DNA from: Vallitalea sp.
Lineage (GTDB): Bacteria; Bacillota; Clostridia; Lachnospirales; Vallitaleaceae
NCBI GenBank assembly: GCA_025210515.1
Contig: JAOARM010000028.1
Coordinates: forward strand, 1-46,809
Direction of reading: 5' to 3'
DNA: 46,809 nt
Both the position numbers and the translations under genes were made by a program. A model generated the notes under the pieces. It did no database searches. It worked only from the letters and a program-made list of their open reading frames with translations, and had not been told where the DNA came from. Of this stretch, positions 27,966-36,249 are shown piece by piece. Position 1 is the stretch's first letter, and each line of letters starts with the position of its first letter.

Positions 27966-29237
27966 ATGAAAGGTTGCGTGCAAGTATTCGATAAAGAAAT
28001 AGAATATGATTTTTTATCAGGATGGATAAAATTTAATAGATTGCAAAACGGATATTCTCAAGATGCATTAGCTTACGGAATATGTTCCAAAAGTCATTTA
28101 AGTTATTTTGAAAATGGTAAGAAAACTTTAAGAGGAGAAATTATAGAATTATTATTAAAAAAATTAGATATACATGAAATATCGGAAATTGAGAATATAG
28201 GTAAACTAAGACAAAAATTCTATACTATGATGCTTATGGTTGAAACTTATAATTTTGAAGAAGCAACTAATATATATAATGAACTATTAGAAATGGAAGA
28301 TATTATTAAAATATCGCCGTATAATATTGAATATAAAATATATCAATTGCTCTATAATGCTTTTGTATTAAGAGAAAGTTATAATACTCTGAAACAAGAT
28401 ATAAAAGCTATAGATAATATATATTCTTCTTTAACAAAAGAATTAAAATATATCTTTTTATTTGTATCAGCAAATGTTATTTATAGATATAAAAGTCATG
28501 AGGAAGGAATAGAGAAATTAGAAAAAGCAATGACTATTAAAAAAACTCCTTGGGCTAATTATATTCTAGGGTTTACTTATTGTTTTAATGATAGGCAATT
28601 AGAGGGCATATATTACTTGGAGAAAGCATTAGAAAGTTATGAAAAAAATGGTTATTATAAAAATGCTATGTGGTGTCATAATTATCTTGGAGTAAGTCAT
28701 TGTGCATTAAAACATTATAATAAAGGTGAATATCATTTAATAACCGCATTAAATGGAGCTAAGCATTTTGATATTAAAAACATATATTGGCATCTATATA
28801 CTAATTTTTCTTATCTATATTTTTATAAAAAAGACTATGAAAAATCTTTAACTTATGCAAAAAAAGCTATGGATCTAAAGAAACACCCGCTTCTTCCTGC
28901 ATATAATTACGCAGAAGCGTGCTATCATCTTAATAAAATGGATGAGGTAGATGCTATATTTGAAAAGTACTTAGTTGATGAGTATAAAGAATCAATTTAT
29001 TATCCTTTTCTAGAGTTTTTACAACTAAAAATTTACCATATTAATGAAGATATATTTTATAAAAGAACTAAAGAGATATTAGAATATTATAATGAAAACA
29101 ATCACACAGATATATTGAGAGATATAAGGTTAGGTCTTATTGAACATTTAGAAAGAAAGAGAAAGTATAAGGAAGCAACTATTATATATAAAAAATTACT
29201 ATCTATGGATGATAAAATTACATTAATTGATGAGTAA
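27966..29237 (+). CDS. HTH-TPR regulator (RRNPP-like)
   Basis: A 423-residue protein. ATG 27966 is six bases after GGAGGT; the in-frame TTG at 27960 touches the binding site. Residues 17-70 are an Xre-type helix-turn-helix (RLQNGYSQDALAYGICSKSH, LSYFENGKKTL). The rest is a TPR-like helical array (for example NYLGVSHCALKHYNKGEYHL, SYLYFYKKDYEKSLTYAKKA). This is the layout of peptide-sensing RRNPP regulators such as PlcR and Rgg. No short exported peptide gene is evident beside it, so the signal is unknown. It diverges from the MFS transporter, its likely target. Confidence 0.8.
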   Translation: MKGCVQVFDKEIEYDFLSGWIKFNRLQNGYSQDALAYGICSKSHLSYFENGKKTLRGEIIELLLKKLDIHEISEIENIGKLRQKFYTMMLMVETYNFEEATNIYNELLEMEDIIKISPYNIEYKIYQLLYNAFVLRESYNTLKQDIKAIDNIYSSLTKELKYIFLFVSANVIYRYKSHEEGIEKLEKAMTIKKTPWANYILGFTYCFNDRQLEGIYYLEKALESYEKNGYYKNAMWCHNYLGVSHCALKHYNKGEYHLITALNGAKHFDIKNIYWHLYTNFSYLYFYKKDYEKSLTYAKKAMDLKKHPLLPAYNYAEACYHLNKMDEVDAIFEKYLVDEYKESIYYPFLEFLQLKIYHINEDIFYKRTKEILEYYNENNHTDILRDIRLGLIEHLERKRKYKEATIIYKKLLSMDDKITLIDE

Positions 29238-29280
29238 TAGTTTTAGAAAAAAATTTTATTAGATAATAGTACAAAAGATT

Positions 29281-29340
29281 TTGACATAAATGGTTATACT
29301 ATTATATAATGAAATTAGCTAAAACAAATATTAGCTAAAA
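29281..29340 (+). promoter_or_regulatory. Promoter and direct repeats before the Phd-Uma2 gene
   Basis: TTGACA (29281-29286) and TATAAT (29305-29310), spacer 18. Just downstream two copies of TTAGCTAAAA (29315-29324 and 29331-29340), 16 bases apart, cover the expected transcription start: a plausible operator for the Phd-like domain of the encoded protein. Confidence 0.6.
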
Positions 29341-29361
29341 TATAAACTGGATGGTGATTAT

Positions 29362-30069
29362 ATGATAGTAACTGCGACAGATTTAAAAAATAATTTTGGT
29401 AAAATGTTAAAATTGTTAGATTATGAAGATATTATTGTTAAAAAAAATGGAAGAGTTTTAGCTAAAATAGTAAAATATACAGAACCACTTGACACCTATG
29501 GAACAATTAAAGAAACATATCATACATATAGACCAGAAGATAGAAAAGTAACTTATGAAGAGTTTTTAAAATTCACAGCTAATAGTGAAGAACGCTATGA
29601 ACTAATTGATGGTGAGATATATATGTTAGCATCTCCAAAGGTTACTCATCAGTCCATAGTAGGCTTATTGTATGGTGAATTTTATAAATATTTTGAAGGA
29701 AAATCTTGCACACCGTTTGTATCACCTTATGATATAAAACTTGAAGTAGATAATAAAATGAATGTAGTACAACCTGATTTAGGAGTTATATGTAATCTAG
29801 AAGAATTTACAGATGAAGAAGATAGATATATGGGTATACCTACTCTTGTAGTAGAAGTGTTGTCAAAATCATCTGTTACTAGAGATATGGTAAGAAAGCT
29901 TAATATATATATGTTATCTGGTATAGAAGAATATTGGATTATTGATTCTTTTAATGAGACAGCTAAAGTGTACAGCTTTGAGGATTATGAGATATCAGAT
30001 TACAAAGAATTTAAAAAAGGAACTAAGATAGAATCCTTCACTTTTGATGGATTGAGTGTAAAATGGTAA
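29362..30069 (+). CDS. Phd-like antitoxin domain fused to a Uma2-type nuclease
   Basis: A 235-residue protein. Residues 1-42 (TATDLKNNFGKMLKLL, EDIIVKKNGRVLAKIV) match the Phd/YefM antitoxin DNA-binding domain. Residues 64-235 match the Uma2/DUF820 restriction-endonuclease fold: NSEERYELIDGEIYMLASP, VVQPDLGVI with Asp139, VVEVLSKSS with Glu165, and RKLNIYMLSGIEEYWIID. The nuclease catalytic acidic residues appear intact. Phd normally neutralises a separate toxin, so a fusion to a nuclease is unexpected and suggests self-regulated expression. No separate toxin gene is next to it. Function is unknown. Confidence 0.8.
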   Translation: MIVTATDLKNNFGKMLKLLDYEDIIVKKNGRVLAKIVKYTEPLDTYGTIKETYHTYRPEDRKVTYEEFLKFTANSEERYELIDGEIYMLASPKVTHQSIVGLLYGEFYKYFEGKSCTPFVSPYDIKLEVDNKMNVVQPDLGVICNLEEFTDEEDRYMGIPTLVVEVLSKSSVTRDMVRKLNIYMLSGIEEYWIIDSFNETAKVYSFEDYEISDYKEFKKGTKIESFTFDGLSVKW

Positions 30070-30325
30070 ATAAATAATATATACGGGTTATCTCATTATA
30101 CATTTTATTGATGGTTGCAGTTAAAAAGATAGAATAGATTTAGCTATTCATACTTTTAAACATCTTGTTTAAAGGTATGAGATAAGCCGTTATGGCTTGC
30201 TTATAGCTAAACATATCTATCTTTTTTTATATTGATATTAAAATGTATTATGAGATCAGACACTTATATTTTTGAAACTAACAAAACATATACACAAAGT
30301 GAAATTAAGATGTTCTATATTAGAG
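30070..30325. other. Intergenic stretch holding a palindromic element
   Basis: Contains the 177-base element at 30085-30261 and then AT-rich bases up to the GntR promoter. No coding frame is seen. Confidence 0.6.
30085..30261. repeat. Palindromic element, copy A
   Basis: The ends are inverted: GGGTTATCTCATTATACATT (30085-30104) with AATGTATTATGAGATCAGAC (30242-30261). Inside is a second inverted pair (GATAGAATAGATTTAGC and GCTAAACATATCTATC) and a third small hairpin (TTTAAACATCTTGTTTAAA). The same nested plan and much of the sequence recur at 45168-45360. Confidence 0.75.
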
Positions 30326-30366
30326 TTGACAGATAAAGTGTATTGGTGTATTATTGTCTTAATACA
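30326..30366 (+). promoter_or_regulatory. Promoter and operator of the GntR-ABC operon
   Basis: TTGACA (30326-30331) and TATTAT (30349-30354), spacer 17. A perfect 7-6-7 inverted repeat TGTATTA-TTGTCT-TAATACA (30347-30366) overlaps the -10 and the start of transcription, the typical place for repression by the GntR-family protein encoded first in the operon. Confidence 0.75.
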
Positions 30367-30390
30367 AAAACACGAAAGGAAGTGATAAGT

Positions 30391-30753
30391 TTGATAGAAT
30401 TCAATAATAATATTCCAGTCTATCTTCAAATACTGATTTATTTAAAAGAGAAGATTATAAAAAAGGAATTAAAAGAAGGTGATAAAATGCCATCTGTCCG
30501 CGAATTAGCAAGAGACTTAAAAGTTAATCCTAATACAGTCCAGAGAGCATATAAAGATCTAGAAACAGAAAAAATAATAATTACAAAAAGAGGTATGGGC
30601 TCATATGTTACAGATGATATAAGCCAGATAGAGAAGATGAGAGAAAATATAGCAAAAGAAATAATTAATGAGTTTTCATTAAGAATGAAAAATATGGGAT
30701 ACAGTAAAAAAGAGATGCTAGGAATAATTGACTCTTTTGTGGAAGGAGATTAG
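30391..30753 (+). CDS. GntR family regulator, YtrA subfamily
   Basis: A 120-residue repressor. TTG 30391 is eight bases after AAAGGAAG, while a longer frame from 30343 would start inside the operator. Residues 10-70 are the GntR winged helix (KMPSVRELARDLKVNPNTVQ, RAYKDLETEKIIITKRGMGS). The short C-terminal dimerisation part (about 45 residues) marks the YtrA subgroup, whose members control ABC transporter genes in the same operon. An ABC ATPase and permease follow directly. Confidence 0.9.
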   Translation: MIEFNNNIPVYLQILIYLKEKIIKKELKEGDKMPSVRELARDLKVNPNTVQRAYKDLETEKIIITKRGMGSYVTDDISQIEKMRENIAKEIINEFSLRMKNMGYSKKEMLGIIDSFVEGD

Positions 30754-30755
30754 AC

Positions 30756-31463
30756 ATGTTAGAAATAAAACAGCTATCAAAAAAATATAAAAAGAAAAAA
30801 GCTCTTATTAATATTAACTTTACTGCTGAGAAAGGAAAAGTTATTGGACTACTTGGGTCAAGTGGAAGTGGAAAAACTACACTTATGAATATTATTGCAG
30901 GAATCACACCTTATAAAGAGGGTAATGTATTGATTGAAGGTGAAGAACAAAGTGATAGTACAAAAGCTATTGTATCTTTATTAACAGAGAACCATAATAT
31001 ACCAAAGTGGATGAAGGTACAAGATATAATAGATTTTTATATACAGATGTATGATGATTTTAATGAAGATAAGTTTCAATCAATATTACATAATATTAAT
31101 TTTACAATACCTCATTCAACAAAAGTAACAAATATGTCAAAAGGAATGAAACAATTATTAAGAATTGCTTTATCAATATCACGTGAAGCTAAGTTATATC
31201 TTCTTGATGAACCATTAGCTGGATTAGATACTATGTTAAGAAATCAAGTTATAGATATTTTATTAAGTGAAATAAATGAGGAATCTACAGTTATTATCTC
31301 ATCGCATATTATTTCAGAAGTGGAGAAGTTATTAGATGAAGTTATTTTTATTAAAGATGGTGAAATAAAAGGTATTCATAATTGCGAAGAGTTACGTGTA
31401 CAAAAGGGACAATCTATAGAAAAAACATTTATAGAGGTGATGAAAGATGAAGAATTTAATTAA
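30756..31463 (+). CDS. ABC transporter ATPase
   Basis: A 235-residue ATPase with Walker A GSSGSGKTT (residues 34-42), a loosely conserved signature MSKGMKQLLRIA and LLDEPLAGLD. It belongs to the BcrA/YtrB-type group used by antibiotic-response exporters. It lies three bases after the GntR gene and overlaps the permease gene by 17 bases. Its partner is the next gene. Confidence 0.9.
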   Translation: MLEIKQLSKKYKKKKALININFTAEKGKVIGLLGSSGSGKTTLMNIIAGITPYKEGNVLIEGEEQSDSTKAIVSLLTENHNIPKWMKVQDIIDFYIQMYDDFNEDKFQSILHNINFTIPHSTKVTNMSKGMKQLLRIALSISREAKLYLLDEPLAGLDTMLRNQVIDILLSEINEESTVIISSHIISEVEKLLDEVIFIKDGEIKGIHNCEELRVQKGQSIEKTFIEVMKDEEFN

Positions 31464-32481
31464 ATACGAGTTAAAACGAGATAGAGTATATATAATTAGT
31501 GCTTTAATAGGAGTTATAATTATATTAAATATTTGTAGTCTATTAGATATTGAAGGATTTAATGGTATAATTCTGATGATAGGAACAATAGTTGTGCTTG
31601 CTAAAAGATCTTCTAATCTTGCTAAAGATACTGTAACTGAAGATAGAGAACACATGATGCTTATACCAAAGAGCACATCACGGATTGTGTTTGCAAATGC
31701 AATAGTATCATATATTGATTGTATTATATTAGGTGGTATATTATTAGTTATTATGGATATTAAGATAATTAAATTATGGATGTTACTAAGAGTATTTGTA
31801 GCTATTAATGGATTATTCTTATTTTATCAAATTACAACCCTTTTATACATAGTCTTTTTGAAGAGATTTAGGACATCAATTTCATCAATATTAACTATTG
31901 GAATGTCAATAACTATATTATTTGTATTTATTGTAAACAGAAGTATTCATATTGTATTATATAGTGTTAAACTAAGCAATACTATTTTTATATTATTTGC
32001 TATTTTATGTATTATGACAAATGCTTTCATAATTGGACATAAATATTTATTAAGTAAAATAGAAACTAAGATTATGATTGGAGTAATCGGGTTATTAATA
32101 ATATGTAGTAGTACTATATTATACTCATATAGTCAATTTGATAAATTTTATAGTGAATTACCATATGAAAAAGATGAGAATATTATAGGTAGCTGGGAAA
32201 CTGTTGATTTCATAGAAGATTATAAGGATTATACTCCAAAAAAAGATAAAGAAGATTTATATCTTCAATCATTAACATTCAAAGAAAATGGGGCAATAGA
32301 TAAATATCCGACTAGAAGATGGACAAAAGGTTATATATATTATCCATTCAAAGATGTTGGAGGGAAATATATTCTTAAAGAAATTAATGGTGATACATAT
32401 ATGTTCATGGAATGGAAAAGCGGTGATTATGTTCATTTTAATATGAAACCTAAATATTATGTATTAAAAAAAATATTATAA
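31447..32481 (+). CDS. ABC permease with a BlaR1-associated C-terminal domain
   Basis: A 344-residue protein. Residues 15-230 hold six membrane segments of an ABC-2-like permease. Residues 241-344 form an outside soluble domain (GSWETVDFIEDYKDY, LYLQSLTFKENGAI, YMFMEWKSGDYVHF, KPKYYVLKK). As I recall, this domain occurs at the C-terminus of clostridial BlaR1-type sensor proteins, where it follows the membrane peptidase; here it is attached to a permease. It may bind a cell-wall precursor or antibiotic. It is the last gene of the GntR operon. Confidence 0.75.
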   Translation: MKNLIKYELKRDRVYIISALIGVIIILNICSLLDIEGFNGIILMIGTIVVLAKRSSNLAKDTVTEDREHMMLIPKSTSRIVFANAIVSYIDCIILGGILLVIMDIKIIKLWMLLRVFVAINGLFLFYQITTLLYIVFLKRFRTSISSILTIGMSITILFVFIVNRSIHIVLYSVKLSNTIFILFAILCIMTNAFIIGHKYLLSKIETKIMIGVIGLLIICSSTILYSYSQFDKFYSELPYEKDENIIGSWETVDFIEDYKDYTPKKDKEDLYLQSLTFKENGAIDKYPTRRWTKGYIYYPFKDVGGKYILKEINGDTYMFMEWKSGDYVHFNMKPKYYVLKKIL

Positions 32482-32514
32482 AGTAGAAGTGTTTTTAAAT
32501 TAACATTTATTTAA

Positions 32515-32580
32515 AAGGGTCTCATAATATATTTATTAGATATTGTAATTATTAAAAAAATACATTATGAGATAACCCTT
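32515..32580. terminator. Convergent terminator, related to the palindromic elements
   Basis: AAGGGTCTCATAATATATTT (32515-32534) pairs with AAATACATTATGAGATAACC at 32559-32578, the same arms as the elements at 30085 and 45168 without the inner part. It ends the permease gene and the convergent deoD gene. Confidence 0.65.
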
Positions 32581-32604
32581 AGAAATATTTATAAGAAGTT
32601 CTTA

Positions 32605-33318
32605 TTACTCAGCAAATTCTAGAGCAATTTCCATCATCTTAGTAAAAGCGTTTTGACGTTCTTCACTTGTTGTTTCTTCATGAGTTACAAGAGAATCAGA
32701 AACAGTTAATAAACAAGCAGCTTTTTTATCTAATACTTTTGCATTAGCAAATAAAGCGAAAGATTCCATTTCAGCGGCTAAGCAACCGTGCTCATCTCTA
32801 TAACCTTTATAAGCATCAAAATTACCTGCATAGAATACATCTGATGAATGAATACGTCCACGAACGATTGGAATATTTAATTCTTCTGCGTATTTTGCAG
32901 CTCTATCATTTAATTCTTTTGAAGCTTCAAGAACATCTTTATCATATCCACTTTGAGTTTTTGCATATGTTGATTGAGACCAACAATCATCAACTAATAT
33001 TACATCATATAGATTTAATTTATCTGTATAAGCTCCACATGATCCAATACGAACTATGTTTTCAACATCATAAAACTTGTATAATTCATATGAGTATATA
33101 CCTATACTTGGCATACCCATTCCTGAACCCATTACTGAAATACGTTTTCCTTTATAAGTACCTGTGTAGCCAAACATGTTACGAACATTGTTAAATTTAA
33201 CAACGTCTGTTAAAAAAGTTTCTGCAATAAATTTAGCACGTAGAGGATCACCAGGCATTAAAACTGTTTTTGCTATTACATTTTTATCATTACATTCAAT
33301 ATGTGGTGTAGGTATCAT
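32605..33318 (-). CDS. deoD: Purine nucleoside phosphorylase, DeoD type
   Basis: A 237-residue enzyme that splits purine (deoxy)nucleosides with phosphate to base and (deoxy)ribose-1-phosphate. ATG at 33318 follows AAAGGAG at nine bases; the in-frame TTG at 33324 is too close. Family marks: TPHIECNDK, LMPGDPLRAKFIAETFL, GSGMGMPSIGIYSYEL, VRIGSCGA, AAEMESFALFANA and LLTVSDSLVT with the catalytic Asp. Length equals the hexameric bacterial PNP family. Confidence 0.95.
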   Translation of the reverse strand: MIPTPHIECNDKNVIAKTVLMPGDPLRAKFIAETFLTDVVKFNNVRNMFGYTGTYKGKRISVMGSGMGMPSIGIYSYELYKFYDVENIVRIGSCGAYTDKLNLYDVILVDDCWSQSTYAKTQSGYDKDVLEASKELNDRAAKYAEELNIPIVRGRIHSSDVFYAGNFDAYKGYRDEHGCLAAEMESFALFANAKVLDKKAACLLTVSDSLVTHEETTSEERQNAFTKMMEIALEFAE

Positions 33319-33650
33319 TATCAAAATCTCCTTTATTATTATTTAAGAAAGTCCTCATTAAAATACACATTCAAATAGATTAAATAATGGTACTAATTTA
33401 TTTTGTTATATTAATCTGGACTTTTCTTTAGTAGCTATTTTAGAAAAATAAGCAACTATATTATACATAAATTTTTCCGAATATACAAAGGACATGTGTC
33501 CTAATATTATAGTGAAAAAATATTAAAGACATATTATAAGATCATTTTTATAAACGTAGTCTTCCCTATGTACATATTAAATATATCCATCTAAAAATAA
33601 TTATTATCAAATTAAGTATATTTATAAATTAAAATTTATTATAAAAAGTT
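33319..33650. other. Intergenic region between deoD and the NifX operon
   Basis: AT-rich and without a gene. It contains a dyad AGGACA-TG-TGTCCT at 33489-33502. No promoter for deoD could be assigned with confidence. Confidence 0.5.
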
Positions 33651-33708
33651 ATTGGCATTTGCCAATAATAGGTATATAATATATATGAATTCATTACTTG
33701 CAAGTAAT
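33651..33708 (+). promoter_or_regulatory. Promoter with two palindromes before the NifX-ATPase operon
   Basis: -35 TTGGCA (33652-33657) and -10 TATAAT (33675-33680), spacer 17. The -35 is inside the palindrome ATTGGCA-TT-TGCCAAT (33651-33666). A second perfect 16-base palindrome ATTACTTGCAAGTAAT (33693-33708) begins about 12 bases after the -10. Two different operators on one promoter suggest control by two signals. Confidence 0.7.
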
Positions 33709-33742
33709 TAAATATTAATATTATAGTTTGGAGGAATATGAA

Positions 33743-34126
33743 TTGAAGATATGTATTTCTAGTACACAGAGTAAAGATGACTCTGTAATAGATAAAAGAT
33801 TTGGAAGGTGCCCATTTTTTGCTATATATGATAGTGAAACTAAGAAATTTGAATTTGTGGAAAATAGTGGTGCAAATGAATCTCATGGAGCAGGTTTAAA
33901 AGCAGCTCAGATTATAGTAGACAAAGGCGTTGAAGTTATGATTACGGGGCAGATAGGACCAAATGCTATGAAAGTGCTTAATTCAGCTGACGTTAATTTG
34001 TTTAAAATTATGGGAAATACAATAATGGAACAAGTTAAATATTATCAAGAAAATAAGCTAACGAAGATAGATACACCAAGTGCTCCGCATTCTGGAATGG
34101 GAATGCAACATGGAAAAAATAAGTAA
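33743..34126 (+). CDS. NifX/NifB-C family protein
   Basis: A 127-residue protein of the dinitrogenase iron-molybdenum cofactor (NifX/NifY) fold. TTG 33743 follows GGAGG (33730-33734); the longer frame from 33728 would start at the binding site. Motifs: DKRFGRCPFFAIYD and ITGQIGPNAMKVL; the C-terminus is His/Met-rich (PHSGMGMQHG), possibly metal-binding. No nitrogenase genes are in the window. It starts an operon with two ferredoxin-ATPases and a second NifX-like protein, a group widespread in anaerobes but of unknown function. Confidence 0.85.
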   Translation: MKICISSTQSKDDSVIDKRFGRCPFFAIYDSETKKFEFVENSGANESHGAGLKAAQIIVDKGVEVMITGQIGPNAMKVLNSADVNLFKIMGNTIMEQVKYYQENKLTKIDTPSAPHSGMGMQHGKNK

Positions 34127-34153
34127 ATATTATAGTATAGAAGAGGAATCATT

Positions 34154-34984
34154 ATGCAAATAGCAGTATTAAGTGGAAAAGGGGGTACTGGAAAAACAAC
34201 AGTATCTACTAATCTTGCAAAAATATTGAATGTTAGATATATAGATTGTGATGTAGAAGAGCCTAATGGATTTATTTTTCTAAAACCAGAAAACATTACA
34301 AAAGAGAAAGTTTCAATACCTGTTCCAAAAATTGATAAAAGTAAATGTATACATTGTAAGAAATGCATAGAAATATGCCAATTTAACGCACTAGTTCATA
34401 TAGATGAAGTAATGCTATTTGAAAAATTATGTCATGGTTGTGGTGCATGTAAAACTATATGTCCAACAGTGGCTATTACTGAGTATGATAGACCAATTGG
34501 AGAAATATATGTAGGAAATAGCGATGAAATGGAATGTTTGAGCGGAATTCTTAATGTGACTGAGCCAATGGCAGGGCCTATAATAAGTCAGTTGAAAAAG
34601 AGAATAGATAATAAAACTACTATAATAGATTGTTCTCCGGGTAGTTCATGTAACGTGGTAAAAGCATTATTAGATGTTGATTATGCAATATTGGTCACAG
34701 AACCAACAGAGTTTGGATTACACGATCTAGAAATTGCAGTAGAACTTATTAGAAAGATGAATATACCTTTTGGAGTTATAATCAATAGAATGTCTAATAA
34801 CAAAAACGTAGTTTCAACCTACTGTTTAGATGAAAACATTAATGTTCTTGGTACTATACCATATGATAAGCAAATAGCCATCATGTATTCAAAAGGTGAC
34901 CTTCTTATTAACGAAGAGAAATATAAGCAAATGTTTAATAATATTATTCATAATATTAAGGAGGTTACACAATGCAACTTGTAA
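34154..34984 (+). CDS. MinD-type ATPase with inserted 2[4Fe-4S] ferredoxin domain
   Basis: A 276-residue protein (COG1149 type). The deviant Walker A GKGGTGKTT is at residues 8-16. A ferredoxin insert carries two CxxCxxCxxxC motifs: Cys65, 68, 71, 75 and Cys93, 96, 99, 103. After it the P-loop fold resumes (IDCSPGSSCNVV, VTEPTEFGLHDL). Such proteins may load or move iron-sulfur or metal clusters, but no reaction is proven. It overlaps the next ATPase gene by 13 bases. Confidence 0.9.
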   Translation: MQIAVLSGKGGTGKTTVSTNLAKILNVRYIDCDVEEPNGFIFLKPENITKEKVSIPVPKIDKSKCIHCKKCIEICQFNALVHIDEVMLFEKLCHGCGACKTICPTVAITEYDRPIGEIYVGNSDEMECLSGILNVTEPMAGPIISQLKKRIDNKTTIIDCSPGSSCNVVKALLDVDYAILVTEPTEFGLHDLEIAVELIRKMNIPFGVIINRMSNNKNVVSTYCLDENINVLGTIPYDKQIAIMYSKGDLLINEEKYKQMFNNIIHNIKEVTQCNL

Positions 34985-35832
34985 TAATTAGTGGTAAAGG
35001 CGGAACAGGAAAAACTACTATTACAGCATCATTTGCATATCTTAGTGAGCAAAGTATTAAGTGCGATTGCGATGTAGATGCTTCTAACCTTCACATCGTT
35101 CTAGGTGGTGAAGATATTAAAAAGGAGCATTATATAGGTGCTAAGGTTGCAAAAATTGATTATGATAAGTGTGTCAATTGTAAAGCTTGTGAAAATATCT
35201 GTAGGTTTGATGCAATAGAAAATGGGATAGTTAACGAATTAAAATGTGAAGGTTGTGCCGCTTGTACGGTAGTATGTAGATATAATGCCATAACAATGAA
35301 TGATGAAATAACTGGAGAAACTATTGTTACTAAAACTAATAGAGGAATATTATCTAGAGCTAGTATGATAGCAGGTGCAGAAGGTTCAGGTAAATTAGTT
35401 ACAGATGTAAGAAAGAATGCATTTAATTATGGTTCTAAAGATGATTTATATATACTTGATGGTACTCCCGGTGTAGGATGTGCTGTTATGGCGTCAATTA
35501 CAGGATGCGATTTAGCTCTTATTGTTGTTGAGCCAAGTCAGTCTGGGCTTAATGATTTTAAACGAGTATTATCAGTAACGAACCATTTCCAGATTAAGTC
35601 GTTAGTGTGCATTAATAAGTATGATATCAACGAAGAATTAACTAATGAAATAATTGAGTTTTGTAACCAAAATGATATAGAAGTAATTGGTAAAATACCT
35701 TTTGACTCAATAGTAGAACAATCTATAAATGAATTAAAACCTATTGTTTTATATGAAGAAAGCTTAGCTTCAAAAGAAATAAAAAATATATGGAATAAAA
35801 TAATTAAATATATATCAAGGAGGAATTTTTAA
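34972..35832 (+). CDS. MinD-type ATPase with inserted ferredoxin domain (second)
   Basis: A 286-residue paralogue of the preceding protein. Walker A GKGGTGKTT at 8-16, Cys67, 70, 73, 77 and Cys92, 95, 98, 102 for two clusters, then LDGTPGVGCAVMA and VEPSQSGLNDF. ATG 34972 follows AAGGAGGTTAC within the end of the upstream gene, so they are translated together and probably form a heterodimer. Its stop codon overlaps the start of the 35832 gene by one base. Confidence 0.9.
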   Translation: MQLVIISGKGGTGKTTITASFAYLSEQSIKCDCDVDASNLHIVLGGEDIKKEHYIGAKVAKIDYDKCVNCKACENICRFDAIENGIVNELKCEGCAACTVVCRYNAITMNDEITGETIVTKTNRGILSRASMIAGAEGSGKLVTDVRKNAFNYGSKDDLYILDGTPGVGCAVMASITGCDLALIVVEPSQSGLNDFKRVLSVTNHFQIKSLVCINKYDINEELTNEIIEFCNQNDIEVIGKIPFDSIVEQSINELKPIVLYEESLASKEIKNIWNKIIKYISRRNF

Positions 35833-36188
35833 TGAAAATAGCAATAGCAAAAGACGGAAATAACGTGTCAGGACATTTTGGACATTGTGAAGGATTTCAA
35901 GTTTATGAAGTAGAAAATAATAATATAAGTGGAAGTACATTTATACCTAATCCAGGTCATCGTCCAGGATTTTTACCTGTGTTTCTGGCAGAAAAAAATG
36001 TTAATGTAATTATTTCTGGAGGAATGGGAGCTACTGCACAAGAGCTTTTTAATGAAAATAATATCTCTGTTGTAGTTGGAGCATCAGGTCACTTAGAAAA
36101 TGTTATTAATAAATATGTAGAGGGAGATTTACAATCTACTGGAAGCATATGTGAAGAACATGCTCATCATGATAGTTGTGGAGAATAG
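35832..36188 (+). CDS. NifX-like protein (second), His-rich C-terminus
   Basis: A 118-residue NifX-fold protein with VSGHFGHCEGFQVYEV near the start and ISGGMGATAQELF in the middle. The end is metal-ligand-rich (CEEHAHHDSCGE). It overlaps the ATPase stop by one base, after AAGGAGG. Its sequence differs from the first NifX protein, so the two probably carry different roles in one complex or pathway with the ATPases. Confidence 0.85.
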   Translation: MKIAIAKDGNNVSGHFGHCEGFQVYEVENNNISGSTFIPNPGHRPGFLPVFLAEKNVNVIISGGMGATAQELFNENNISVVVGASGHLENVINKYVEGDLQSTGSICEEHAHHDSCGE

Positions 36189-36249
36189 AATACTTTAATA
36201 TATTATCTCATATAATATTTATTGAGTAATTATGAGGAGATAATGTGAT

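Noticed and set aside
33743..36188. Nitrogen-fixation cluster
   Set aside because: Only NifX-fold proteins and ferredoxin-ATPases occur; no nifHDK, nifB radical-SAM or nifE/N genes are present.
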